Assembly (NCBI RefSeq): GCF_031157525.1
Contig: NZ_JAVIXR010000008.1
Span: 1 to 64,000 of the forward strand
Origin: Marinobacter sediminicola
GTDB lineage: Bacteria; Pseudomonadota; Gammaproteobacteria; Pseudomonadales; Oleiphilaceae
DNA length: 64,000 bases
Reading direction: 5' to 3'
Shown here: positions 44,953 through 54,447 of the stretch, one piece after another
How the letters are laid out: each line of letters opens with the position of its first letter
How positions within the stretch are numbered: position 1 is the stretch's first letter
Notes under the pieces: generated by a model
Seen by the model: the letters and a program-made list of their open reading frames with translations, nothing else
What the model was told of the DNA's origin: nothing
The model's database searches: none
Translations under genes and position numbers: made by a program

Positions 44953-46974
44953 TCAGAAACCGTCGACAGGTGCTGTCATCCACCCCAGGCCACCTGCGCT
45001 GCTTTCACTCGTCGGGTTGTCCATGATATGTGTGAGTGAGTTGTTTTCACGAGTATTCACGTAGATAACTTCGTATCGGTCATCGTTGTCATCTTCATAG
45101 GTTACTTGTATCAAACGATGCGGCCCCGGTGCGGAGCGCCCCATGGAGATACTCTCAGCCGTTTCTGACAGGCGGCCTAATATCACTCGGCCAGCTTCTG
45201 GGTTGTTGGCATCTACGGCAGCAATGAGCTTTCTGCTGCAGGCCATGAATACTTCACTTGGCTCAAGGCTGCTGAAGTTTCCTCCGGTATAGTTTGCTTT
45301 GCCAGAAGTGGATGCTCCAATCCAAGTGCAGTCCTTTAGCTCCACGCGCTTGCTGCCATCCGTCTTGATGGCTGTGGCATAGACAGAACTGTTGGCCTCG
45401 CGATTGTAGAAGAACCATTCCTGTTGGCTGACGACGCTCACGGGAGTACTAAAAGCACCATTCAATAAGTTACCGCCATTGTTGCTCCGGCCATCCAGCA
45501 GCACTTCGCTTTGACCATCCAGAGAAATGGCGATTAAACGTTCGTTTATTTCCCAGATAAAATGAGTGCCTGCATCGACCAGGAAGTCACCAAGGTTCGC
45601 TTCCTTGTCTTCCATTAGCTTGCCACCCTCGTGGTACACAGCTTCCCAGCCCACGTTGCCAGCGGTTGTGGTGATCTTGATTAAGGATGCGTGCGCTTCA
45701 ATATCCGATGGATTCGGAGCTCCGCCCCCTCCAAGCAGGCTGCCAATACCGCCGTCACTGGCTGCCAAATACAGTGTTTCGCCGCCTTTACTAACGGTGC
45801 GTCCGGCTTCATTTGGCCCGAACATGGGAAGAGCAGTGGTTACCAGATTGTCTCCATTAGCATTCTTGAGGAGGTGCAACTTTCCTGAACTATGCTCATA
45901 AAACCAGAGTGTGGTAGTCACTTCCAACGAGGAACTATTCTGGTTCACCTCAGGAAGCGCCAGAACCGCACCGTTGTTTAAGTGGTAAACACCGGCAATA
46001 TAATTGAATGTGTTGTCACTATCATCCTGACTGAATATTACTGGGCCAGTGCCATCATTGTTGGGAATGCAGGTGGCATTCATTAGATTGGTGCCAGATA
46101 CGAATGCCAGGCAGTCGTTCTGGTTCAGATCGGCGACGATCCAGCCATATGCGCTGCCGGCTTTGGCACCCTGGGTTTCGAACAAGGGTGCTTGAACATT
46201 AAAACCGGCACCGAAATCCTGAACCGGCGTGCTCGAGTCCGCATCAAGCGAGGTGAGGCGGTACTGCCTGCTGGACATCGATGAGTTTTTAGCGGGAAAT
46301 ACATACTGTGTCCGGTTGGCGTCATCCAGGTTGAAGGACACTATCTGGTGAGCTACTGCAAATCCCAAGTCTGCAGATTGGCCGCTTTCATTAGTGACTT
46401 GTTCCGGCATGCTACCCACCGACACACCAACTCTCATAAGGGCTGACGGCATGGGGAATCCGGGTAGGTATTGATACTCCTCTTCCTGAACATAGGTCAC
46501 GCCAGTTACTTGGTAGTGCTCGACTTCGCCAGTGTTCGTGTCAATAGTTGCTTGGTGAAGCGCGAGTGGAGAAACGGCGCTGTTTACGGAGCCGACACCT
46601 GCAAGCTTTGGGTCAATTGTGTGGTTGGTTTTGAGCGCTGGGTCGTAGGCCATTAGCCAAGCCCCGGCAGGCTGATTGGGGCCTGTTTGACCACTGTGGT
46701 CAGATGCATCGATGTAGAATAGGCGGTGCTCCTGGTTAGCGTCGGTAGTCAGCCCGTATAACTCCGCCAGATTGGTCGTTGTTGGAATATTGTCGGTGGT
46801 GCTGGGGCCACCGTAATTTGGATTGCCTCCGCCTCCGCCTCCGTCGTCGCCGTCACCTCCGCCGCCACAGGCCGCAAGCCCTAGTGCCGCAACACCGGCA
46901 ACCAACAAGGTGCGTAGTTGGGAAAAAGGCGTAGCCAGAGCCTGGCTATGCTCCAATTTGATCGAGTTAGACAT
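44953..46974 (-). CDS. large glycine-rich lipoprotein of unknown function
   Basis: A 673-residue exported protein. The lipobox LGLAAC ends the leader at about residue 36, and a low-complexity stretch follows (GGGGDGDDGGGGGG). The rest is beta-rich with no family recognised; segments such as KLIAAVDANNPEAGRVILGRL and VMLLDGRSNNGGNL suggest a repeated-strand, possibly propeller fold. The leader length and tail resemble those of the PKD lipoprotein at 49983. AGGAG precedes the ATG by 7 bases. Likely anchored in the outer membrane. Confidence 0.6.
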   Translation of the reverse strand: MSNSIKLEHSQALATPFSQLRTLLVAGVAALGLAACGGGGDGDDGGGGGGNPNYGGPSTTDNIPTTTNLAELYGLTTDANQEHRLFYIDASDHSGQTGPNQPAGAWLMAYDPALKTNHTIDPKLAGVGSVNSAVSPLALHQATIDTNTGEVEHYQVTGVTYVQEEEYQYLPGFPMPSALMRVGVSVGSMPEQVTNESGQSADLGFAVAHQIVSFNLDDANRTQYVFPAKNSSMSSRQYRLTSLDADSSTPVQDFGAGFNVQAPLFETQGAKAGSAYGWIVADLNQNDCLAFVSGTNLMNATCIPNNDGTGPVIFSQDDSDNTFNYIAGVYHLNNGAVLALPEVNQNSSSLEVTTTLWFYEHSSGKLHLLKNANGDNLVTTALPMFGPNEAGRTVSKGGETLYLAASDGGIGSLLGGGGAPNPSDIEAHASLIKITTTAGNVGWEAVYHEGGKLMEDKEANLGDFLVDAGTHFIWEINERLIAISLDGQSEVLLDGRSNNGGNLLNGAFSTPVSVVSQQEWFFYNREANSSVYATAIKTDGSKRVELKDCTWIGASTSGKANYTGGNFSSLEPSEVFMACSRKLIAAVDANNPEAGRVILGRLSETAESISMGRSAPGPHRLIQVTYEDDNDDRYEVIYVNTRENNSLTHIMDNPTSESSAGGLGWMTAPVDGF

Positions 46975-47302
46975 TCCATATCTCCTATCACCACTATGTG
47001 ATCTTGTTGTGTCGGTCGAAAGCCCGTCTGCCGGCCAGCGTTTGTGATTCAGCGTGTCGCTGGCGTAGCTGCTGGCGGCAGTTGGTCAACCTTATTGTGG
47101 GCGCCTGCATCAGAGAGGGGTATCACTCAAACGGGGGATGCCCAGTGCGCACCTTTTTCACAAGCGGGGGGGCGATTGAATTTATGATCTGGTGAACATT
47201 TATCGAAATAAGCTGCAGTTTCAGTTTGTTGCGTTTGGCTTTTGCCGCTATTGTGATGCCCGGATCATTAACAAATCTTTACGCTTCGGAGGCCGTCCGG
47301 CC
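46975..47302. other. 328-bp divergent region, lipoprotein-DUF3302
   Basis: No gene is seen. A motif shared with the region before the PKD lipoprotein gene occurs at 47119-47139. Downstream of it, TTCACA (47158-47163) and TATGAT (47183-47188) with 19 bases between could be a promoter reading toward the DUF3302-HlyD pair. Confidence 0.5.
47119..47139 (+). promoter_or_regulatory. shared motif, first copy
   Basis: GGTATCACTCA, three variable bases (AAC), then GGGGGAT. Matches the copy at 49855-49875 in 18 of 21 positions, in the same orientation relative to the plus-strand gene downstream. Likely activator site; binding protein unknown. Confidence 0.5.
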
Positions 47303-47689
47303 ATGCTTGATTACATCGCACTCGGCATTTTGATTTTTGCCGCCATAACCGTCTTTTACGGAATCATCGTAATTCACGATATTCCCTACGATATTGCTGA
47401 AAAGCGACATCACCCCCACGCTGACGCCATTCATGTAGCCGGGTGGATCAGTTTGTTAACGCTGCATGTTATTTGGCCCTTTTTGTGGATATGGGCAACC
47501 CTCTACAGAGAGGACAGGGGGTGGGGCTTTAACAAACGTGCCGCGGTAGCACAAGCCGACCCTGAAACGGAAGCAGCCAGCACAACGGATGCGTCTATTG
47601 CCGGGCTCAAAGCTCAAGTATCCGAACTGAGTGCGCAGGTTGCGCAGTTACAGCAGTCTGCTAACCAGCCAGCGGGAGATGAACGCTAA
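47303..47689 (+). CDS. DUF3302 inner-membrane protein, YiaW-like
   Basis: A 128-residue protein with two membrane helices (about residues 3-24 and 44-64) separated by PYDIAEKRHHPHADAIHVAGW, the DUF3302 hallmark. A C-terminal coiled coil (SIAGLKAQVSELSAQVAQLQQ) follows. The ATG at 47303 has GGAGG upstream. In E. coli the neighbouring yiaW and yiaV genes form the same pair. The stop overlaps the start of the next gene by one base. Confidence 0.75.
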   Translation: MLDYIALGILIFAAITVFYGIIVIHDIPYDIAEKRHHPHADAIHVAGWISLLTLHVIWPFLWIWATLYREDRGWGFNKRAAVAQADPETEAASTTDASIAGLKAQVSELSAQVAQLQQSANQPAGDER

Positions 47690-48648
47690 TGGATCTTTTG
47701 CTAGTTCTTACCTATACCGCGCTGTGCATTGCTATTTTTAAGATTTTCAGAATCCCGTTGAACAAGTGGACGGTACCTACCGCGGTATTGGGTGGTGTTG
47801 TTTTGATTGGCGGGCTGATTTTCAGCATGAATTATAATCATCCGTTTTCCGAAGCAAGTCGCGATTACTTTGTTACCACACCCATTGTGCCAACCGTTAG
47901 CGGCCGAGTAATTGAGGTCAAAGTTCAGGGTGGCGTGAAGGTAAAAAAGGACGACGTGCTTTTCGTGATCGACCCCGAGCCCTTTCAGTTCAAGGTTGAC
48001 TCGATTCGTGCACAGTTAAAATCCGCTAAGGTTGACCAAAAGCGGGCGCTGGAGTTGGTAAGGCGCGGAGCTGGCAGTCAGCGCGCAGCCGACCTCAGTA
48101 CTGCGCAAGCAGACACATTACAAGCTCAACTCGCTGAAGCGGAATTTAACCTGAGCGAGACCGTTGTCCGGGCGCCAACCGATGGCTACGTGGCACAGCT
48201 GGCTCTGAGGCCCGGCATGATGGCAGTCTCTCTGCCACTGCGGCCTGTCATGGTATTTGTGCATGCGGAAGACTTGTATTTTGTAGGATGGTATCGCCAG
48301 AACAGCCTGTTGCGCTTGCAGGCGGGCAATGAGGCGGAGGTGGCTCTGAACGGGCTTCCCGGCCAAGTATTTTCCGGCAGGGTGAAAAGCGTATTACCGG
48401 CACTGGCCGAAGGCCAGGTTCAGGCAAGCGGTAACTTGATTAACCCATTGGCAGCAGTTCATCCGGGGCGGATACCGGTGTTGATTGAAATTACGGATCC
48501 AGATTTCCAGCAGTATGTTGGCACAGTGCCTGGTGGTGCCTTTGGGCAAAGTGCGGTTTATAGCGAGCATTTTCATCACGTAGCGATCATGCGGAAAATA
48601 CTCTTGCGGATGTCTTCTTGGGTTAACTACCTGTTCCCCTTCCATTAA
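47689..48648 (+). CDS. HlyD-family adaptor, YiaV-like
   Basis: A 319-residue membrane fusion protein: an N-terminal anchor, a lipoyl-type domain split between VPTVSGRVIEVKVQGGVKVKKDDVLF and VRAPTDGYVAQLALRPGMMA, a short coiled coil, and a beta barrel. E. coli YiaV has the same partner. The efflux pump it serves is not encoded here. Confidence 0.8.
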   Translation: MDLLLVLTYTALCIAIFKIFRIPLNKWTVPTAVLGGVVLIGGLIFSMNYNHPFSEASRDYFVTTPIVPTVSGRVIEVKVQGGVKVKKDDVLFVIDPEPFQFKVDSIRAQLKSAKVDQKRALELVRRGAGSQRAADLSTAQADTLQAQLAEAEFNLSETVVRAPTDGYVAQLALRPGMMAVSLPLRPVMVFVHAEDLYFVGWYRQNSLLRLQAGNEAEVALNGLPGQVFSGRVKSVLPALAEGQVQASGNLINPLAAVHPGRIPVLIEITDPDFQQYVGTVPGGAFGQSAVYSEHFHHVAIMRKILLRMSSWVNYLFPFH

Positions 48649-48666
48649 AAGACTGTTGTCTGAGCA

Positions 48667-48700
48667 ATGCCGCTTGTGATGATGTTTGTCCAAGCGGCAT
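48667..48700. terminator. convergent hairpin after YiaV-like gene
   Basis: Perfect 10-bp stem ATGCCGCTTG/CAAGCGGCAT with a 14-base loop. An outer pair AAGACTG/CAGTCTT (48649-48655 with 48716-48722) can enclose it. It lies between the ends of two convergent genes. Confidence 0.55.
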
Positions 48701-48720
48701 CGATGCTCTGCGGAGCAGTC

Positions 48721-49710
48721 TTAGTTTTCCATATAGTGCTGAATCTCCGTGAACACCTGGTCCATAAACGGTTGATCGAGGGGTAACAGATGCCCGCTTT
48801 CAGGCAGTATGATCAGTGATGCGTTGGGTATTTCCTGAGCAAGGTGCCGTGCAAATTCTACAGGGACAAAGGTATCTTTCTCTCCCTGATAGATATGCAC
48901 CGGCACCTGAATATCTGCCAGATGAAAAGGCCAGGCAGCCCATTGCACTTCGAGGTCCTGAATAGCACCTTTCACTCCCTGCACCAATGCTTCCTGTTGG
49001 TTGCGCACAAACAGCTCAGAGCGCGCCTTGTCATCAAGGAGAGCTTGGTCTGAAGCGGGCATCTCGGCTTCTGCGACGGCCATATAGGCACCCGGTAGAG
49101 TCAGGTCCGCCCAGCGGGCTACTTTGAGTGCTTGCTTGAACAGCGCGGGATGCTCTTCTGACAACTCAGGGCCACGTAACCCATAGTCACTCATCGCCTG
49201 GAGAGCCTTATCGTACTCGCCGAAGTTGGTGTATCCGGATATCGAGATGGCAAAGCGAACGCGCTGGGGCAAATAGTAAGCCGTCGCCAGCACAGGTGGA
49301 CCGCCACTGGACCAGCCCATTAAACCAAACTCGTCCAGCCCCTTTTCATCCGCCAGTTTTTCCATGTCAGCGGCAAAGTCCAGCAAGCCATAATTCGAGA
49401 CGAAACTGGATGCCCCTATTCCTGGCCGGTCCATAACGATCAGGCGGATTCCGTAATCCTTGGCTTTGGCATCCAAAAACAATAGCTCCAAGCGGGATCC
49501 AGGGTTGCCATGGGCATAAAGTACGGGAAAACCTTGTGGGTCTCCGCGCTCCAGCCATGCGACACGGCGCGAGCTCCAGGTCGAAAATTGGGGAGTTCCT
49601 TCATCGGGCTGCTTTGTTTCAACAACGCTTCGATCCGCTTTCGTGGATGCGCAGCCGGGCAGCGCTGCCCACAGCGATATTGAAATCAATGTAAATAAAA
49701 TCCGTGACAC
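48721..49710 (-). CDS. lipoprotein alpha/beta hydrolase
   Basis: A 329-residue exported hydrolase. The leader ends in a lipobox (ALPGC), then the core fold: YAHGNPGSR for the oxyanion strand, MGWSSGGPP with the nucleophilic serine, EKDTFVP with the acid and GHLLPL with the histidine. All triad residues are present. The substrate is unknown. GTG at 49710 is chosen because GAGG lies 8 bases upstream and it starts the signal sequence; a much longer frame would bury it. Confidence 0.7.
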   Translation of the reverse strand: MSRILFTLISISLWAALPGCASTKADRSVVETKQPDEGTPQFSTWSSRRVAWLERGDPQGFPVLYAHGNPGSRLELLFLDAKAKDYGIRLIVMDRPGIGASSFVSNYGLLDFAADMEKLADEKGLDEFGLMGWSSGGPPVLATAYYLPQRVRFAISISGYTNFGEYDKALQAMSDYGLRGPELSEEHPALFKQALKVARWADLTLPGAYMAVAEAEMPASDQALLDDKARSELFVRNQQEALVQGVKGAIQDLEVQWAAWPFHLADIQVPVHIYQGEKDTFVPVEFARHLAQEIPNASLIILPESGHLLPLDQPFMDQVFTEIQHYMEN

Positions 49711-49854
49711 GTTGATTACCTCATACAAACCAGAACTTATTGTAGTTGTTGCGCAGTTATTCTGCTTATTTAAGAGAAGGACGGGCCTAGACGCCTGACT
49801 CTGTGGCGGACGAATAACTAGCTGAAAAAGGTTGTAAAGCGTCGCATTTACACC

Positions 49855-49875
49855 GGTATCACTCATTTGGGGGAT
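49855..49875 (+). promoter_or_regulatory. shared motif, second copy
   Basis: GGTATCACTCA, TTT, then GGGGGAT. It lies just upstream of a good sigma-70-like promoter, centred about 22 bases before its -35, the usual place for an activator site. Confidence 0.55.
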
Positions 49876-49887
49876 ATACAGCTTAAA

Positions 49888-49916
49888 TTGACACTGCTAA
49901 TTTCGAGCATTAAATA
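49888..49916 (+). promoter_or_regulatory. sigma-70-type promoter of PKD lipoprotein gene
   Basis: -35 TTGACA (49888-49893), 17-base spacer, -10-like TAAATA (49911-49916), or TTAAAT with a 16-base spacer. The gene starts at 49983, giving a leader of about 60 bases. Confidence 0.6.
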
Positions 49917-49982
49917 TACAGGTTAATAATGAACACTCTTTGCAATTAATAGAGTGATCAGAAACGACAGGGAGAGGTTGGG

Positions 49983-52535
49983 ATGTCCGAAATAGTCGAC
50001 TCTAAGAGCAGCCATGCAACGGCGTCCGTGATGGGAGGTGCGCGCGGTGTGTTGATTGCTGTAGTTGCTTCGCTAGGACTTATCGCCTGTGGCGGAAGTA
50101 GCGATGGCAACGACACTGATGATCAAAATCCCACCACTGCTACCCCTATGTCGGGCAGTGCTCAAAAAGGGCCATTTCAGGCTGGCGGCACTGCGACGGC
50201 CATTCAGCTACAAGCCGACGGTTCGCTTGGCAGTGCTTCTGTTTCGGGTGATATAGCGTCCAATGGTGGTTTTAGTCTTACGGACGCCGACTGGGCGGGC
50301 CCGACCCAACTTGAAATGACGGGTGTGTTTTTTAATGAGGTTGTCAACAATTTCACCAGCGATAGCGCCACACTCCATGCCGCCATCACATTGCCGGATG
50401 ATGCCAGTGCCAACGTGAACCTGTTTACCCACTTTGCTGCGGCACGTACCCAGACGCTAATGGCTGCTGGTGCTGATTTTGGCAACGCTCGCGCTCAGGC
50501 ACGTGGCGACTTGAACGCCATCATAGGCATTAGTGCGGCCCCAACCTCACTTGATCTTCACGAGGACAACGGAAGCACTGCACACCAGAGTGACAGTGCG
50601 AACTTGTTACTGTTCTCTGCAGCGACATTGACTGCAGGTGTAGACCAGGCCGGGATCGATGCGATTGCTGAAGATTTTGCAGATGACGGTCAGATCAACG
50701 GTGTTGGGCAAATCAAATTCGACGAAATTAAGCAGGCGGCAGCGGATCATCCAGACTTGCTCGCCACCGCACGTGCCAATATGCAAGCAACATATAGCGT
50801 TGTTCCACCGGATAACGCCACGGGTCTGAGCCCCGTTTGGGTTCCCGGTGCGCCGCCTCTGCCTGTTGCATCGTTCACTTTCAGCGGATCTCTCAAAGCC
50901 GGCGACCCCCAGTCGTTTGACGCAGATACCTCAACTGGCGATACGCTGACTTACGCTTGGGAATTCGGCGATGGTGATACGGCCACCGGCGCACAGGCAA
51001 CACATGTTTACGGGGATGCAGGTAACTACACGGCAGTGCTTACGGTTACAGACAGAGGCAATCGTAGCGACACTGAATCTCGTGATCTGGCCATTACAGA
51101 AGGTTCAACAACGCCGGCGCCACCAACCGCAGCCTTTAATGTCAGCGGTGATCAAGTAGTGAATCAGAATCTGACATTTAGCGCGGGCAGCTCGGTGGGT
51201 GCAGACTTGGTATACGCCTGGACGTTTGGCGACGGCAATATGGCCAATGGCGCACAGGCAACTCACGCCTACACCTCTGCAGGGGATTACAGCGTTGAAT
51301 TGACGGTGACTGACAGTGCAAGCCAAACGGATACAAAAGCGCAGACTTTAACTATTATCGCGTCACCGAGTACGGTGCAAAAGGTATCCGCGAGCGACCT
51401 CACGGATGGTGATAGTTTCGGCGTTTCGGTCGCGATGGACGGCGATACTGCCGTGATAGGGGCGGAGTTCGCCGAAATTGGTCGCAACAGGGATGCTGGT
51501 TCAGCGTATGTATTCACTCGCGTTAACGGTGTTTGGAGCGAGAGTCAGCAACTTATAGCGAGTGACCAGTCGGCTATTGATTATTTTGGCTCCTCCGTTG
51601 CCCTTGATGGCGACACCATAGTGGTTGGTGCGAGAAATGCTGACGGCGGGGGCGCGGCCTATGTGTTCACCCGCTCGAATAGTGCCTGGAGCGAACAGGC
51701 CAAACTCGTGGCAAGCGATCGAGAGCCGGGAGCGAGCTTCGGTAGCGCGGTCGCTATTGAGGGCGATACCGTACTAGTGGGTGCGAGTGGGTACTATAAA
51801 AATGGTGCAGGGCTACAGGGCGCTGCGTATGCATTTACCCGGACAGGCAGTTCCTGGAGCCAGCAGGCAAAACTCACTGCAATCGGTGGTTCTGAGCCTG
51901 AAATTGCAAAGTTTGGCCACGCAGTCGCTCTCCAGGGTGACACCGCCATGATTGGCGCGCCTTTTACCCGTCTCAGTGGTAACAATGCAGAAGGTGCGGT
52001 CCATGTGTTTACCCGCTCGGGTAATAGCTGGAGCCATGATCAGATGCTGGCAGTCGGTGTTAGTGAGGGCAAGGCGTTATTCGGTTACTCGGTTTCTATC
52101 TCCGGTGAAACTGCTGTGGTAGGGCAAAGCCAAGGCACCGTCGGCACCAAAACGTCGCAAGGTTCGGCCTATGTTTACGATCGGGTTGCGGGTGTTTGGA
52201 GCGAGAGCCAGCGGTTGATTGCAAACGATGGCGAAGCACGCGATGTATTCGGGAGTTCGGTTTCTATTCTCAACGACACCATTTTGATTGGGGCGGGTTT
52301 CGCAGATGCCTATGCCCGACTATCAGGTGTGGCATATGTGTTTACGCGCTCCGGTGGTGCATGGAATCAGCAAGACAAACTATGGGCCGAGCCGGCTTCC
52401 CAGGACGATCGTTTTGGCTACGCAGTCACCCTTGATGGCACCGAAGGCTTGATAGGCGCTTATACCTCAGGCACCTCTTACATAGATCCAGGCAAAGCAT
52501 ATTTTTACGATTTCAGTGACTTGGTATCGCCGTGA
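49983..52535 (+). CDS. lipoprotein with two PKD domains and FG-GAP propeller
   Basis: An 850-residue surface-type lipoprotein. The leader ends in LGLIAC (about residue 35). An uncharacterised domain of about 260 residues follows, then two PKD domains (YAWEFGDGDTATGAQATHVY near 325 and YAWTFGDGNMANGAQATHAY near 415). The last 380 residues contain seven repeats of the FG-GAP type, each with an FG-x-S/A-V-x-L-x-G-D-T-x-V-G-A core. Seven such repeats form an integrin-like beta propeller. Function probably adhesive or carbohydrate binding. GGGAGAGG precedes the ATG. Confidence 0.8.
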   Translation: MSEIVDSKSSHATASVMGGARGVLIAVVASLGLIACGGSSDGNDTDDQNPTTATPMSGSAQKGPFQAGGTATAIQLQADGSLGSASVSGDIASNGGFSLTDADWAGPTQLEMTGVFFNEVVNNFTSDSATLHAAITLPDDASANVNLFTHFAAARTQTLMAAGADFGNARAQARGDLNAIIGISAAPTSLDLHEDNGSTAHQSDSANLLLFSAATLTAGVDQAGIDAIAEDFADDGQINGVGQIKFDEIKQAAADHPDLLATARANMQATYSVVPPDNATGLSPVWVPGAPPLPVASFTFSGSLKAGDPQSFDADTSTGDTLTYAWEFGDGDTATGAQATHVYGDAGNYTAVLTVTDRGNRSDTESRDLAITEGSTTPAPPTAAFNVSGDQVVNQNLTFSAGSSVGADLVYAWTFGDGNMANGAQATHAYTSAGDYSVELTVTDSASQTDTKAQTLTIIASPSTVQKVSASDLTDGDSFGVSVAMDGDTAVIGAEFAEIGRNRDAGSAYVFTRVNGVWSESQQLIASDQSAIDYFGSSVALDGDTIVVGARNADGGGAAYVFTRSNSAWSEQAKLVASDREPGASFGSAVAIEGDTVLVGASGYYKNGAGLQGAAYAFTRTGSSWSQQAKLTAIGGSEPEIAKFGHAVALQGDTAMIGAPFTRLSGNNAEGAVHVFTRSGNSWSHDQMLAVGVSEGKALFGYSVSISGETAVVGQSQGTVGTKTSQGSAYVYDRVAGVWSESQRLIANDGEARDVFGSSVSILNDTILIGAGFADAYARLSGVAYVFTRSGGAWNQQDKLWAEPASQDDRFGYAVTLDGTEGLIGAYTSGTSYIDPGKAYFYDFSDLVSP

Positions 52536-52649
52536 ATGGCTGAGTGCATTGGCAGCGACTGTGCAAGTGTGGAAATGCAGCGCTCAGGGCCTCTGACTTG
52601 TCTTGGCGAACGTCTGGCAGCCCACTATTCAGGCTGCCTCACCTTAACG

Positions 52650-53816
52650 TTATGGGTTTGAGGTTTGACGAAACGGCAGCGCCGTTTCGGCCTCCTCGTA
52701 ATATCCCATAATCTGCTCTGCTTCTTCACGGGTAAACGCCGCAATGGCATCCCGAAAGCCCGGGTGGGCTATTCCATGCCACGAGTGGGTGATCACCGGC
52801 TCAAACCCCCGCACTAGCTTGTGCTCCCCCTGCGCGCCTGCATCAAACATTTGCAGGCCCAATTCGATAGCCAGTTCAATGCCCTGGTAGTAGCAAGTCT
52901 CAAAGTGCAGATGGCTGTACTCTTCCAGGCAGCCCCAGTAACGGCCGTAGAGTGTGTTTTGCCCGGCTAGAAACAATGCTCCTGCAATCATTTCACCGTC
53001 TTTAACCGCCACAATCACATGCAGGTGCTCTGGCATGGTCTCGCGCATTTGCTCGAAGAACAGCCGGGTAAGGTAAGGTTGTTGCCCGCGTTTCAGGTAG
53101 GTGGCCTGATAGAAAACATAGAAGGCTGCAAGAACTTGGTCGGATATGTTTCGGCCATGAAATCGGGCAAAGGTAATATCTTGCTCGGCTACTTGGCGTC
53201 GCTCTTTGCGAATGGATTTACGTTTGCGGGAGGTGAGCTGGCCCAGAAAGTCGTCAAAACTGCCATAGCCTTTGTTGCGCCAGTGGAACTGGCAGCCTAT
53301 TCGATGCAGCTGAGTTTCGTATTGGAGCAGTTGCTGGTCTTGTTCGTTCGGAAACAAAAGATGCCACGAGTGAGCACCAAGTTTGGCGATAAGGGCGTCA
53401 AAAAGGTCGTGAATACTTTGGGCATCAAGAGCGCTGCGAAGCTGTGGATCAAGTAGTAACCGTGGTCCCTGGGACGGTGTAAACGGGACGGCAATCAGTA
53501 GTTTCGGATAATAATCCATGTCATAGCGCCGATAGGCATCTGCCCAGGCCCAGTCGAACACATACTCGCCCATGGAGTGGGATTTCAGATAGGCCGGGGC
53601 AACGCCGGCAATCTCGCCGCCCATGCGGAATATCAAATGGCTGGGCTTCCAGCCAGTTGCTTCACTGGTGCAGCGGGTGCTTTCCAGCGCTTCAAAAAAC
53701 TCGTACCGGAGAAACGGGTTGCCGGTGCCTGCCAGCCTTTCCCAGGTATCCCTGGGGATATCGGACAGGGCATGACAGGCCTCGAGTGTTATAGAAGAAA
53801 CTGCGGGTTCTGACAT
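52650..53816 (-). CDS. FemAB-like acyltransferase (DUF482/GNAT)
   Basis: A 388-residue soluble protein of the peptidoglycan-biosynthesis-associated DUF482 family with two GNAT-like halves. It has NKGYGSFDDFLGQLTSRKRKSIRKERR, ARFHGRNISDQVLAAFYVFY, then HFETCYYQGIELAIELGLQMFDAGAQGEHKL, the family's most conserved segment. It probably uses an aminoacyl- or acyl-donor; no substrate is known. Confidence 0.78.
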   Translation of the reverse strand: MSEPAVSSITLEACHALSDIPRDTWERLAGTGNPFLRYEFFEALESTRCTSEATGWKPSHLIFRMGGEIAGVAPAYLKSHSMGEYVFDWAWADAYRRYDMDYYPKLLIAVPFTPSQGPRLLLDPQLRSALDAQSIHDLFDALIAKLGAHSWHLLFPNEQDQQLLQYETQLHRIGCQFHWRNKGYGSFDDFLGQLTSRKRKSIRKERRQVAEQDITFARFHGRNISDQVLAAFYVFYQATYLKRGQQPYLTRLFFEQMRETMPEHLHVIVAVKDGEMIAGALFLAGQNTLYGRYWGCLEEYSHLHFETCYYQGIELAIELGLQMFDAGAQGEHKLVRGFEPVITHSWHGIAHPGFRDAIAAFTREEAEQIMGYYEEAETALPFRQTSNP

Positions 53817-53873
53817 GGTTGGGGCGTACTCCTTGATCGCTCCCCCTACCTTACGTCAAAACCCGGCTTGTGA

Positions 53874-54236
53874 TCACTTCTTCAGGTTGTCACAGCGCTT
53901 TTTCATTTTGTCCTGCATTTTTTTCATGCGCTTTTCGTGCTTCTGGCGATTTTCTTCGTGAATTTCATTCCAGATTTCGCGCTGTTTATCGGTTAGTTTC
54001 AGACGCTCAGCCATGGCCTCTTGCCGCTCAGCCATTTCTGCCTGGCGCTCGGCTTGGTCAAAGCGACCCTTGCCTTCGCGCATGTCTTCGCACATTTCTG
54101 TCATGTCGCGCTGGTTGCCGTGGTGGCCGCCCCCGTGTTTCCCAGTCGAGTTGCTTGCCATCAAGGCCGGGCTGGCTGCAAACAGAGCTGAGGCCAGAAG
54201 GCCGGCAGTAATAATTGAAGATTTACGTTTGCTCAT
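53874..54236 (-). CDS. Spy/CpxP-like periplasmic chaperone
   Basis: A 120-residue exported protein with a signal peptide (IITAGLLASALFAASPALMA). The mature part is highly charged and helical, with repeats of QxEMAERQEAMAER and the LTxxQ-like motif LKLTDKQREIWNEI. It ends in a lysine-rich tail (KRMKKMQDKMKKRC). CpxP and Spy bind unfolded periplasmic proteins; CpxP also quiets CpxA. The ATG at 54236 follows GAGGAA. It is divergent from a CpxRA-like pair, 211 bases away. Confidence 0.75.
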   Translation of the reverse strand: MSKRKSSIITAGLLASALFAASPALMASNSTGKHGGGHHGNQRDMTEMCEDMREGKGRFDQAERQAEMAERQEAMAERLKLTDKQREIWNEIHEENRQKHEKRMKKMQDKMKKRCDNLKK

Positions 54237-54447
54237 GATGTTTCCTCGCGTTGTTAGCTGCTTTTCAGCAGAAGGTTGATTCGTATGACAGCCATGGTAC
54301 CGCCCGGCTTGGTAAACGAGCGTCAATGCCATGTAAAGGTTCTGCAAAGGACCATAAGCCAGAGCCAGCAGACTCTCGGGGCCGTGATAGACTTCAGCTA
54401 ACACTTCAGGCGCAAATCAGGCGTTCAAAACCGGGCAGAGAGTCAGA

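Noticed and set aside
50800..52500. Repeated segments that look like DNA tandem repeats
   Set aside because: They are protein-level FG-GAP and PKD repeats of a single gene; the DNA is diverged between units.
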